Shown here one piece after another: positions 1 through 11,190 of a DNA stretch of 64,000 nucleotides. The stretch's first letter is position 1. Every line of letters starts with the position of its first letter. The notes below the pieces were generated by a model. It was not told the origin of the DNA. It ran no database searches and saw only the letters and a list, made by a program, of their open reading frames with translations. Position numbers and translations under genes: made by a program. The DNA is from Lunularia cruciata (Eukaryota; Streptophyta; Marchantiopsida; Lunulariales; Lunulariaceae). The DNA is taken from positions 53,115,034-53,179,033 of the forward strand of contig OX419762.1 in assembly GCA_948567375.1 (NCBI GenBank), written 5' to 3'.

Positions 1-199
1 CCCCATGCCTTGCTACAGTGCTACCTTGCATCACAAAGCAGTAAGTTGCAAAACACTTCACCCCTTTTGTGTCTTGCAATGTTGACCAATGTCACCCAAC
101 TTTGCCTTATGCCTCATAGGTTTTCCGCCTTGCACCCAATGCGGTATCACCTTATCCACCAATGCCATTAAGTGTCTCCTTGTGGCAATCTCTCTTGCT
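1..199. other. Left edge, no gene recognised
   Basis: Low-complexity AT-rich sequence with short recurring phrases of the type 'caatgccat' and 'gcaccaatg'. Only short ORFs on both strands cross it and none resembles a known protein. It precedes the point (about 200) where similarity to the second 5-kb repeat begins. Confidence 0.3.
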
Positions 200-397
200 T
201 TCACTATCCCTGAGTAGCATCTCATTGCTTTTGGTTGCTTTTTCCTGTATGAGGGTGTTGACGGGTGACAACCAACATCTTTGATTAAGTAAAAATAAAT
301 TTGTTGGTTTTTTTTGTAGGTTCTTCCATGTACTAAGTTTGTGAGTTCTTGGGACAAGAATTCTTGCACCAGCTTGGTCAAGGAGAGGTAATTTCAA

Positions 398-643
398 TTG
401 ATAGTTGATATATTGAGAGATTCACTTGTAGTGCCAAGGGAGAGGACACAAAAGAGGAGGATTGTTCCTAACACAAATGTTTCAAATTGGTTTCCACAAA
501 GAGACAATGTTGCAAAGAGGTATTTGGCAAGGCAATGTATGTATCCTACTTTCAAGGCTTTCTTCCAATTCATGGGTGCACTCGTGGCACCAACTCTGTG
601 GCCCAAGATTGAACATGGCATTTGGTTCTCAACACCAAGATAA
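398..643 (+). pseudogene. Plus-strand ORF relic of the 5-kb repeat
   Basis: An 81-codon piece that is not recognised. Residues near its middle read RDNVAKRYLARQCMYPTFKAF. Copy 2 at 8,713-8,900 has nearly the same residues in frame (RDRVAKRYLARQ, then HPTFRAF) but with stop codons. Conservation of the peptide between two decayed copies suggests that an ancestral element encoded it. The sequence that follows (840-960 here, 9,120-9,265 in copy 2) encodes an acidic Asp/Glu tract. Function unknown. Confidence 0.35.
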
Positions 644-1414
644 ATTTGAGTAGATTTAGCGTGGAGGATTATGATTGGAGAAGTTAGCATTTTGAGCTAT
701 CATTGAAGAGGTGTGGAGTTTGCAAAGCCAATTGCAAAGACCTAAGGAGCACAAGTTTAGAGTCATCTTCCTTGGGTAGAGCCTCACTCACTTCTTTGTG
801 GAGAGAGGCTTCATTCTTGAGGAGGAAGTGATGCACTTGAGTGATAGAGAGGAGGAGATTATTCACAATGAAGAGGATCATGATCATGAGGATGAAGAGA
901 AAGAGAATGAGGACAAGGACACAATGATGATGATGGGAAGGATGAGGAAGAGGACAAGGATAGCAAGTGATTGATTAGATTTGAGTGTTAGCATATATAT
1001 TCATATGTTTTGTTGTTTGAAAACATACAAAGTTATATTATATATACCATTACCAGATTTAATAAATGAGTTAATTTAACATGCCTTAATTGATGTACTT
1101 GTGTATTTACTTGATTAAAAAGTGATTTTTACTTGATGGATGACTAAATGTTCCACTTGTGAATAGGTGTTCAATAGATTTGTATTGAGACACATGCCTT
1201 ACCAATAGTGAGGTTGTTGAATGATAATTTTAGGGAGGGAGTTCCTTTTCCATCTTCATCTTTTGAGAAATCTCCATCTCTCTCTTCTTCCCTTCTCTCC
1301 TCTCTCTATATGTGGAGGGAGCACCTCATCCCACTTCCTTCATAGTACCTTCACTCTCTTCTTGTTCTATTGACATCACTCGTGTTTTAGATGATTGTGT
1401 TTGAGTGACTAAGG

Positions 1415-1710
1415 AGGGAGAGAGACTTTTGGTTGAGCATGAGAGTAGATTAGAGAGTATAGAGGAGCAATAGCAATTACTACTCAAGCATGAGGGGCAA
1501 TTGGAGAGTGTCAAGGAGGGCAAGAGATTAGTGCTTGAGCACAAGAGGCGAGTGGAGAGTATAGAGCAACAAAAAGAGATTAGTGGTTGAGCGCAAGAGG
1601 CAATTGGAGACCATAGAAGAGCAAGAGAGATTAGTGCTTGAGTGTGAGAGTAAATTGGAGAGCTTTGAGGAGCATGATAGATTGTTAGTAGAGAGAGAAT
1701 GACTCCTTTG
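1415..1710 (+). repeat. 51-bp tandem repeat encoding coiled-coil heptads
   Basis: About six imperfect units of 51 bp (17 codons). The phrase 'gattagtgcttgag' or a variant recurs at about 1,526, 1,578, 1,629 and 1,680. In frame, a unit reads like ERLLVEHESRLESIEEQ, a Leu/Glu/Arg pattern typical of a coiled coil. Stops and single-base shifts break the frame (for example the 52-bp step from 1,526 to 1,578). The same array is at 9,715-9,940 in copy 2. Confidence 0.6.
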
Positions 1711-3981
1711 TGAGCAAGAGGATACTTTCCCTGCACATGAGGAGAGGTATCTAACTGAGATTACTTGTGAGATGGAGAGAGAGTAGATATAAGTTGACTT
1801 TGAATTTGACATCTTAGGTACCACTACCATGGCTGAGAGTTAGCATTTGCTATAGAGAGGTGTGAGAGTACACATGTTCAAGTAGAGGAGAGTGAGAGTA
1901 GTCTAGCTCAAGTGATGGCTCATGGAGCTTATCTTGGACCAAGAGTACATATTATTCATTGCAAGACCCATACTCGCCATGAGATGTAGACCTAGATTGA
2001 TGCCACCATTGTAGTAGATGCAATCCATGTGTTACTACATAGTGTTGTGACTTGAGAGACCCAGACTTTTGCCTTACCTCACAATGTGGAGACTCAAGGG
2101 ACTCAAATTGAGTTTAGAGGGAGGCTTCATCTATCAAGAGATTATATTCTACATATTCTTTTCCCAAGCTTTATGTAGAAGAATATTATTGTTGTGGATG
2201 TTACTTTTTTGGTATCATATTGGGTTTGTGGTAGCACCAATTTCTGTGCATAGGGGACATGGAATACTAGGCATGGCTGGTGCACTCACAAATAGTCAAG
2301 GCCTATAGGGTGGGTCGCATGTCATGGGGTTTGCCATTTCATTTAATTTTGTTTGTTATGCTTTGAGGTTATCTTATGGATCAATCTTATTCCGGATGGA
2401 GTGGAGTGGTTGCTATGGAGCATGTGGTAGTGGTTGGGACTATCAGAGGAAGTTCACACCGAGTCTCACCTCATGGCATGTTTTTCTTTTGTAGATGTCC
2501 ATTGAGATGATGAGTTTAGAGGACTTAGAGTTAGATCATATGATCATTTCACTTCATTAGGTTTACCTCTTTGTGATCTTCTTATCCTATATAGTTTTGC
2601 ACTCTCTTATTATAGGAACCGTCCGCATGGTGCTATACATCCTACTGACTTCTATCTTTATAAAGTAGAGATAACATCATACACTTGCTCATTTAGCCCT
2701 TTGATGAGTGCTTTGGATAGTTTTGTCCATGATGATAGGCCTACTATTATTTGGCAAAAGAGGAATGGACATCCGGTAGATTGAGTTTTTATAATTGTGA
2801 CCCATATTCCCTTCTTTCTATCAGTATTATGCACTAGTCCTTGGATGGGAGAGAGTAGCCTCTTTCATGGTGATTAAGTCTATTTTGGATTTAGCATTAT
2901 GCATATCAACATAGACTTGAGGATGTAGTAGCAACACCTTGATACCATGTTTCATCTCCTCCTTCTTCTTCACCTTCTTCACCTCTAGCATACTTACATA
3001 CTTTAGTGGCTCCTCTTTTATACATATCTTATGTATCATATTCTCTCATACTTTTTATCACATTTTCTCTAAATCTCCTTGTCAAACTCTCAAATATTTT
3101 TTTTGTGCTATATGTCACTTGTTCTATGTTTAATTAGGCATCAATTGGCTCTTATGAGTGCCACCCATAGAAGTTGTGCACCATTGCATAGCTCTAAGCG
3201 GCATCTCATGCCATTTGGTTATGGTCGATCCGCATCTTAAAGTAGCAACGACTATCATCATGCATCACCAAAAACCCACCTTGTGCTACTCACGACATCA
3301 AGCGGCATGTGGGATCAAAGACAAGATTTGATGAGTGACAATGGGCACCAATGAGCTGTAGCTAGCACCGATGAGCATGGTCTTTTCAAAAAACTTATTT
3401 ATCATTTTGAAAAACATGGTTTACATTTCAAAAACCATTAAATTTATGGTTAACATTTTTAGAAAACAGATCTTTATTACAAATTCACTTGGTTACTTTG
3501 TTGCATGTTATTCCCTATCACTAGAGTATAGTGAATTTGGAGTAATGTTTTTTCTTCCAAAATAGAAGGATGATCTTTATGTAGAAATTGAGTTAGCACT
3601 TTGAAATACATGCTTATTTCCTCAAGAGATTTTCTTGCTTGGAGGAGACTCATTTTGATTTCATGAATGCACTTTGACTCTAAACTCTTCTCCTTGAACT
3701 TGTGTTTGTCTACCCTAGCTTTTCTTTTATCTACACTTAGTTTCTTCTCAGTTTCAACTTTCAATTTCTTTGTCTCTAATCTAACAAGTTATGCTTCCAT
3801 TTTCATAAGTGTTATCTCTCTTGTCCTCATGTTGGTGGATTTCAGTTTAACTAGTCATAACCTCTCTTGTGATTCTTTATTATCTACTTTCAACATGGTG
3901 ACTTTTGCTAAATCATGCAACAATGAGATACTATTAGACATTTGGGATACCCACCTTGCCAAAATTCCACCTTTTTCTCCT

Positions 3982-4329
3982 CTATGGATCACATTTTACT
4001 TCTTGGTCTAGGAAAACACCCTCGGACCCATCCCTTGTAGAAGTTAGTTGAAGTGGTGTAACAAAAGGTGAGTCCTCTACCGGTACCACAAGTGGCGACT
4101 CTTCCTTGGGTGATTGGATTTCATTATCCGTGTAAAAACTAAGTATATTTTCCACCCCTTGGGTGTTTTGGACAAATTGGGGCCATGAGTTTAAGAGCAC
4201 CACCTCTAAGAGAGATGGGAATTGAGAGCTTTCATGGACCTCCTCCGAGCCAACCTCACTCAAATTGGGATTTAAATCTACCAAAGTTACCATAGCAGAT
4301 GGACTAATGTTTGCTTTCTTCCCAAACAT
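3982..4329 (-). pseudogene. Minus-strand ORF relic of the 5-kb repeat
   Basis: An acidic 115-codon minus-strand frame, not recognised. Its counterpart in copy 2 is broken (11,990-12,290). Further upstream on the minus strand (4,610-4,745) a short peptide, YGQILDYLEDPSILHRFMVG, is shared almost exactly with 12,529-12,825 in copy 2 (YGQILDYLEDLSILHRFMVG). This indicates an ancestral minus-strand gene in the right half of the element, facing the plus-strand coding region on the left. Function unknown. Confidence 0.35.
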
Positions 4330-4771
4330 GGCTTCAATTGTAGCAAAATACGGGCATATTTCATTAAATTTATTGTTTATAGTTCTCCACCTTTGCCATA
4401 TTCCTTCTCAATGAGACCTTCTCCCATAGCCTTGTTCTTTAGCTCTTAAGTTTCTTTGTATTGTTTTATATACCTCACCCATTTCTTGTAAAGCTTGTAA
4501 CCTGTCATAGAAGTAGGGAATCCTTGCCCCTCTTGTATAAAAATGTAGCCATGGAACTAAAAGTTGTGGATTTTTGAATAAGCTTTTGTAGTTCCTACCA
4601 TAAATCTATGCAAAATGCTTGGGTCCTCCAAATAATCCAATATTTGGCCATAATTTGGCAGAACCTCTCAACCTCTTTTGCTTTGCAAGGCATGAAAGAA
4701 GCCATCCTCAACAATTATCCAAATTTCACTAATCATTGTTTAGGTTGTAAATCCAAACTTGAGTATATATA

Positions 4772-4887
4772 TCTTGGATCTACATCTAAAAGTAGATCCA
4801 AGATTTTAGATGTAGATCTTGGATCTACAAGATCTACATCTAAAATCTTGTAGATGTAGATCTTGTAGATCTACATCTACAAGATTT
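4772..4887. repeat. Cluster of three perfect palindromes (GATCTACATC motif)
   Basis: Three back-to-back perfect inverted repeats: 4,772-4,783 pairs with 4,792-4,803 (12-bp arms, 8-nt loop); 4,808-4,821 pairs with 4,828-4,841 (14-bp arms, 6-nt loop); and 4,843-4,862 pairs with 4,868-4,887 (20-bp arms, 5-nt loop). All are built from one word, GATCTACATCT, and its complement. The matching place in copy 2 (about 12,800-12,835) has only a single 'tcttggatatgcatccaaaagt', so the array arose after the copies separated. Confidence 0.85.
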
Positions 4888-5475
4888 ATATGGTACTCCT
4901 CCACCACAACAAGGTTCTTGATCTCCCATTGCTAAATTATCACTACACTTTTGGAGTAAAATCTCTTGACACCCAATCAATTTTTGGGTTACCACGAGGC
5001 AACAAAGACATTTTCCCTAACTTGTGCTATCGTTTACCACACAAATTTATGGAAATGAAACACCAAACCAATGCAAAACTATAAAACCACCATTAAGTTG
5101 ACTGATATATGGAGCATTTGTACCCAAGATGGTGAATTTGAGTTGAGATTTTGAATAGTCAAGAGTGGCATTTTGGATCCACCAAAAAATTTCAAATATC
5201 TCTTCCAAAACCTACCCACCTAACCACGTGGCCACCCTCTCAAAAAACCATATCACCTCTTCTAACAATCATTTATTTAAGTATTGCATTCCTCAAAATC
5301 TAGATCATTACACTTGAATTTTATGAATGAACTCAAATTGGATGGCATACACGTACCACAATTTATGGTGCATTCATTTATTAACATCTTGTCTTGTTAT
5401 ACATTTCAATAAACATAGTTATGAAGTTTGTTATTTATCTTGTAGACATCTATCAAAACTATTACCAGAACCCAT

Positions 5476-6539
5476 ACTATCTCTCTCTTCCACTCCGTAC
5501 AAACAAGTACTAGCAATCTTCTATTGGTTCCAAAATGCTTATCCTTGGCTCAAATTGTAAGATAATAAAGGGTGAGATACAAATACTAGCTCCTTGTATG
5601 TATACTTTGTGCAATAAGGAGTTTCATAAATAGATATATGAAGTTTTGTATATTTTCATTTAGATTATTACAAAGCATTGACTAAATTGATATGGCGTGC
5701 AAGCCGGAGGAAGAAAGTGTTCCATTATGGAGTTCCAACCAAGTTCCTTATTATAAGCAAACCTCATAAGATGTAGTTCATAGAAAACAAAGGATATGGA
5801 GTTTTCTATTGGCACACTGTAAAGCATTAATTACACTTTAGAGTTAATATAGTGCTTAGTTTAGGTTAGGATAAATGTGGTGGCTACCAAAGGAGGCAAT
5901 GAATATGGATGATGTACAAGAACACAAATGAACAACCCAAGATGGTGAGATGAACAAGGAATACAAGAATGAGAAAATTGACTATGGAGTGAGAAGAAAT
6001 GTGTGCAGATTGTGTGAAGGTTGGAAGGGAGGGTGAATTTAATTGAAGCACAATTGTAATCCCTCAATTTCATTATTTGAAAATTCATTGTTCAACTAGT
6101 ACAAGTTATGAAATGAATTTCTATCTTCCTCTCTTGTTCATTGTGCATAAAATGCAAAGTGAAGAGAGTAGAGCATGCCAAGCAAGTGTTATCTTTGGTA
6201 GTCAAGAATCAAGGAGAACTGAGTAGAACAGGCTGAGAGGTATCACTCATGGAAAACTAACTTGAAACATCAGGAAATGTATATGATAGATTATACAATT
6301 AGATTTAGAGATCTGGTAGCAAGGAGTAGAAAAGGAAGATGAAGAAGGAGAAGGAGATTTAGATATGTTATAATTATTGATTAGTGGGTGGGAGTATGCA
6401 CATATGCATATATACTTGGAACCTCAAGTTACCCTTGTAGTCAATAATTTGTGATAGAGTATTTTAGAAATCTAAGTGTGAAGGCCTTGCGGGCTTACTA
6501 GAATGGATGTTGATTTCTTTTCAAAATTAGTAGATTTGA
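5476..6539. other. Spacer without recognisable gene
   Basis: AT-rich. It contains scattered short ORFs (for example 5,861-6,088, minus) with no recognisable motif. It separates the first 5-kb repeat from the Harbinger relic. I see no RNA gene or convincing regulatory element in it. Confidence 0.35.
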
Positions 6540-7380
6540 TAAAAATGCATGGTATCTTTTAAAAGAACTACCTATGGAAGCAAACACCAATGTGGATCCA
6601 AGTAGCTCTAGCTCTTGATAGATTTGGGCATCATGGTAATGGAGCTTGTGTTGCAAGGAGGTTTAACATTTGGGGCATTAGTGCAAGTTCAACAATTGCC
6701 TTTACCAATAGAGTTATGAATGCCATATTAGATTTGATGAGGAGTCAAGTTGCATGGCCTGAGCATGAGGAGAAGAGGAGAATATACATTGGTTTTGCAC
6801 AAAAAGGTTTCCCTAGTTGTGTTGGTTTGGTAGATGGAATACTATTTCTTCTTGCCGTTTGACCCCATGGATGGAGAAATCTATTTCAGCTTTAGGGGCT
6901 CATATTCCATAAACAAACAATTGATTTATGATGATAAAAGAAGAATTATACATTTTATGTGAGGTAAGTGTTTTATATTTATATTTTGTTTTGTCCTTTT
7001 GTTTAGTTCATTAGTATTGGTGCTCCTCCTTGTACATTTTCCATGATTTTATTAGAGGTTAGATTTGGTTTGTTAATTTGCATGAATGATAGGATCATGA
7101 TATGACTTGTTTGAAAAAATCATCAATATAAAATGATTTGAACCAACGAGGGAGATGTCATAATTTCAAGGCCAAAGAGAACCTTTTAGGTGATTTTGGT
7201 TATGTATTCATGCATCACCTAGTCTCTACTTTCAAGTAGACCCAAACAAAGGACAAGCAAGAGTTCAACAAAGATTTGGCAAAAGCAAAGGTGATAAATG
7301 AGCATCGTATGTGAGGATTGAAAGCTAGATGGCATTCTCTTTGTGAAATAAGAGTGCAACTTAAAGACAATAGTAAAAAT
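6540..7380 (+). pseudogene. PIF/Harbinger transposase relic (DDE_Tnp_4 type)
   Basis: Plus-strand peptides spread over two or three frames match the order of a plant Harbinger transposase. At 6,590-6,862 there is a helix-turn-helix-like stretch (ALALDRFGHHGNGACVARRF), then WPEHEEKRRIYIGFAQKGFP, then CVGLVDGILF, where the family usually has the first catalytic Asp in GFVDGT. Around 6,870-6,960 comes the piece equivalent to YSINxQ. At 7,160-7,360 come NLLGDFGYV, FNKDLAKAKVINEH and LKARWHSL, which correspond to the second Asp and to the Glu block (IEHxFGxLKxRF). Stops and frameshifts interrupt it, so it is inactive. The match is from memory of the family. Confidence 0.75.
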
Positions 7381-8499
7381 ATATATTTTTAAATTTGGAA
7401 TTCAATTTGTATTATTTTACATAACTTTTTATCAATAGATTGGATCTTTGGTCAAAAGACAATGGTGGATTTTTAAAGGAAACTCAAATAGATTCAGAAA
7501 TATCTATTTATAGAATGGAGTTTGGTAGAAAAGAAAGTAACAAGGTGCAACAAGTTCAAGGTGGTGCAACAATGCCTTGCTCATCATCTTGATGGAGATA
7601 TACTAAAATGAGAACATGTTTCCCTAAAATAAAAGCATCACTCTTCAATTATTTCATCTCTTGTAATGTTTCTAGTATTTTTCCCATAGTTGCTCATAAA
7701 TACCAAGCTACAAAATACTATTTATATTTTTTACCTTGACAACCATCAAGTTTACAAAAAAGTATGTTGCTACCTTGATGAATCTCATGTAAGAATGCAA
7801 GAAAGAGCTTGGTGATACCCAATGTAAACTTGTAGGCACTGAGTGAAATCTAGGGTTATGAGAAGATTGTTGATGGTGAGTACATGAGAAATACTCAAGA
7901 AGGAGATTAGCTAATGAGATTCCATACCATTCAACACCCAATAAACTTCATGAAATGGTGTTGGATGGAAAAACATCAAATTAAGATGGCTATTGTTGGA
8001 ATCAAGGAGTTCAATCTTGATGTAATCAGCCTCAAAATTATCCTTGCCCTGCATTACCATGCTCAAAGGTATTATTCTTTCTTTACTTAGTTATTTTTCT
8101 CTAGTTTTCAAAACTCCAACCTCCATTTTAGTTTATCTTTCTATTTTTGGGGTCTCAATTATTAGTGCATATGGGCATCACCTGATGCCAACTAGGTTTG
8201 TCCTATAATGTCTCCTTATATCTCCCCATGTTTTCCACACTTAAAACCCTAAACCTTGATCCTATCCCATAGTACCAATGAGCATCATTAGGCGGCATTG
8301 GGTGTTTTTTTTGAGTGTTTCTTGTCTAGCAATGGTGCCCAACATTGTGGTGCTAGCTCAACAACACCTACAAGTATCTCCTAACATCATCAGGAATCAC
8401 CCTACATTATAACACTTTACTTCTTTTTGCATTTTGGGCTATTGTGGGGCTTGACACCATAGAATTTGTCTACCAATGGGAAATTTCTCTTAAATTTAC
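7381..8499. other. Spacer without recognisable gene
   Basis: AT-rich. A 77-codon minus-strand ORF at 7,708-7,941 has no recognisable feature. Some 'catca(tt)aggcggcattggg' style phrases near 8,290 resemble phrases at 3,190-3,330, so part of this may be the degraded edge of the 5-kb repeat family. Confidence 0.3.
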
Positions 8500-9714
8500 T
8501 ACCTCGAAGCAGCCACAAGCAACATCCCATAAATTTTCTATTATCCAACTACACCATAGGGTGGCAACCAGCATCTTTTTGTATGAGGAATGAGGCTCAA
8601 GGGTTTTTGGTTGGTGATTTTTGCAAGCCCTTCCACGTATTGAGTTTGTGAGGTGTTGGGACAAGAATTTTTGCGTAAGTTTGGTCAAAGGAAGGCAATT
8701 TCAATTGATAGTGGATATAATTAGAGTTGCACTTGCCATGCCAAGAGGGAGGACACCAAGAAGGAAGACTGTTCCTTACATAGTTTTTTCAGATTAGTTT
8801 CCCTAAAGAGACAGGGTTGCAAAGAGGTACTTGGCAAGGCAATGTGTACATCCTACTTTTAGGGCTTTCCTCCAATTGATGGATGCACTTGTAGCACCAA
8901 CTATATAGTCTAGGATTATACATGAGCATTTGTTTCTCAACACCAAGATAAAGTTGAGAAGATCTAGTATGGAGGATTATGATTGGGGGACCAAGTATTT
9001 TTAGCTATCACTATAGAGGTGGAGAGTGTGCAAAGCTAATTGAGGAGACCTAAGAAGCATAGGTTAAGAGTAACCTTCCTTGGGCAAATACTCACTTACG
9101 TCTTTATGGAGAGAGGTTTCATTCTTGAGGAGGAAGTGATGTACTTGAGTGATGGAGATGAGGAGATTATATGCAATGAAGAGAATGATGATGATCATGA
9201 AGATGTAGAGAATGGGGATGAGGAGGAGAGTGCTAATGATGAAGAGGATGAGGGAGAGGAGTAGGATGATGAGTGATTGATTAGATTTGAGTTATAACTT
9301 ATTTTGGTTTGTTTTGATAGTTTGAAAACATAAAAGTTCTATTGTATATACTATTACTAGATTTAATAAATCAGTTAATTTAACATGCCTTAATTAATGA
9401 ACTTGTGTATTTACTTGTTCAAAAGTGATTTTACTTGATGGATGCCTATATTTACCAGTTGTGAACAAGTATTCAATAGATTAGTATTGAGACACATGCC
9501 TTACTAGTAGTGAGGTTATTGAGTGATAGATTTTTAGGGAGAAAGTTCCTTCTCCATCTTCATCCTTTGAGATAGCTCCTTCTCCCTCTTCTTTCCCTTC
9601 TTCGTCCATGAAAAGTGCACCTCACCTCATGTAGTTTAGAGTATCTTCACCCTCTAGTTTTGTTGACATCATGCATGTTTTAGATGATTATATTTGAGTG
9701 GTTGAGGAGAGAGA

Positions 9715-9940
9715 GAGACTTTTGGTTGAGTAGGAGAGTGTAGAGGAGCAAGAGAGATTAGTGCTTGAGTGCAAGAGTAGATTGAAGAAAGTAGAGGAGC
9801 AAGAGGGATTAGGGTTTGAGCACAAGAGTAGATTGGAGAGTATAATGGAGTGAGAGAGATTAGTGCTTGAGCGTGAGAGTAGACTAGAGAGCTTGGAAGA
9901 GCAAGGTAGATTGTTAGTAGAGAAAGAGACTCCTTTCTGA
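9715..9940 (+). repeat. Coiled-coil 51-bp repeats, second copy
   Basis: Four to five units related to 1,415-1,710, with the same phrase 'gattagtgcttgag' at about 51-bp steps. Translation in the leading frame gives Glu/Leu/Arg heptad-like text interrupted by stops. Confidence 0.55.
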
Positions 9941-10779
9941 GAAAGAGAATACTCTTGATGCAAAGGAAGAGCCATTTGACATTTATTACTTGTGAGATGA
10001 ATAGATAGCAAAGATTAGTTGACTTGGGTTGGACATCCTTGGTGTCGCTGCCATGGTTGAGGGTTATAGGGTTCAATAACAAAATCATGCACAAGAGTTA
10101 GCATTTGCTATAGAGAAGTGCAAGTGTGCACATGTTTAGATATAGGAGAGTAAGAGTCTAGCTCAAGTGAGGGCTTGTGTGGCTTATCTTGGACTAAGAC
10201 TACGTACTATTGCTTGCCAAACCTAGACTAGTAGTGAGATGTAGAACCAAACTAATGCCACCCATATGATAGCTGCCACCCATGTGTTACCTCATAATAT
10301 TGTGACTCAAGAGACCCATTTTTGCTCCTCATTCCTTACCTTGCAATGTGGTGACTCAAGGGACTCAAACTCAGTTTACAGAGAGGTTTTGTCTATTAGG
10401 AGAGTATATTCCATGTATTCTCTTGCCATGCTTCCTACAAAAGAAGATTATTGGGATGGATGTTACTTGTTTGGCATCATTATGGCTTCCTGGTAGCACC
10501 AATTTCTGTGCATAAGAGAGCTACATAACTAGGCATGGTTGATGCACTCTCACATAGTTAGGGTTTTTATGGTGGGTAGCATGTCTTCGTGTTAGCCATT
10601 CCATCTAGTTCTATTTGCTACATTTTGAGGTAACCTTGTAGATAGATCTTACTTTGGATAAAGTAGAGTGGTTGCTACTACGCATGTGGCAATGCTCAAA
10701 ACTCCCAGAGGAAGTTCACACTAGATCTTGCCTCATGCCTTGTTTTTGTTCTTCATATCTCTAGCAAGATCATAACAAA

Positions 10780-11190
10780 AAATATGGAGTTTAGAAATGA
10801 AGTTAGGTGGGCTAACAAAGGAGCAAAGAAGACAAATTACCCTAGAATATTCTGGAAGTATCCAAAAAGCTTCCTAACTACCTTAGCTTGCACCTCAAGT
10901 AAGTAGCTTTTGACAGGAAGCTTCTAGAAGCTTCCAACTAGCTTAGCTTGCACGCCAAGTAGGCGGCTTCTAGAAGGAAGCTTTTTGAGAAGCTTTTTGG
11001 TTAACTTGGCTTGTACTCTAAGAAAGCGGCTCGAGGAAGCTTCTTGAGAGGCTTCTCAAGAGCCTTGTATGTTACCTATAAATACCAAATTCAAAGCTCA
11101 TGCTAGGCAGTCAGAATTTTCCCTCATTCTAGCATCCCAATATGAGCTTCCATCCTCCTATTTCTCTCCTTGATCTTGGTCTTTTACAAA
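10780..11190 (+). mobile_element. Solo LTR (gypsy chromovirus family)
   Basis: This segment interrupts copy 2 of the 5-kb repeat: copy 1 runs from 'tcatggcatgttttt' to 'gatgatgagtttagagg' with only about 20 bases between. It is the reverse complement of 18,270-18,650, the region just downstream of a chromodomain relic. Shared blocks are 'ctctcattcaagagtcccaa' (variant here), a TATAAATA box at 11,077-11,084 (TATTTATA at 18,411-18,418) and a palindromic 'cttgagaggcttctcaag'. A promoter-bearing sequence found once next to a gypsy 3' coding end and once alone fits a solo LTR. Exact ends and a target-site duplication could not be fixed. Confidence 0.6.
10850..11065 (+). repeat. Degenerate ~60-bp subrepeats with AAGCTT starts
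   Basis: Inside the solo LTR, three to four imperfect units begin with AAGCTT and carry the phrase 'tagcttgca(c/g)...caagtaag/ggcgg'. They end just upstream of the TATA box. Their position suggests an upstream promoter or enhancer repeat of the LTR (inference). Confidence 0.5.

Larger units (their letters stand above)
200..5475 (+). mobile_element. Unidentified ~5-kb dispersed repeat, copy 1
   Basis: This stretch is colinear with 8,500-13,405, at an offset of about 8.3 kb on the left and 7.95 kb on the right. Matching landmarks include 340/8,650 (a 'gggacaagaatt' phrase), 840/9,170 (an acidic coding stretch), 1,420/9,715 (51-bp coiled-coil repeats), 2,510/11,195 ('gatgagtttagaggactta'), 4,010/12,010 and 5,440/13,380. 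Both strands carry broken ORFs: plus-strand pieces in the left half (for example 398-643) and minus-strand pieces in the right half (3,982-4,329 and around 4,610-4,745). Every frame holds stops, so it is a relic. No reverse transcriptase, integrase or transposase was recognised, so the class is unknown; a non-autonomous or poorly conserved element is possible. Boundaries are approximate. Confidence 0.6.

Noticed and set aside
1326-1830. Minus-strand Ser/Leu-rich ORFs
   Set aside because: Shadows of the plus-strand 51-bp coiled-coil repeats; the reverse complement of a GAG-rich repeat is always CTC-rich and open.
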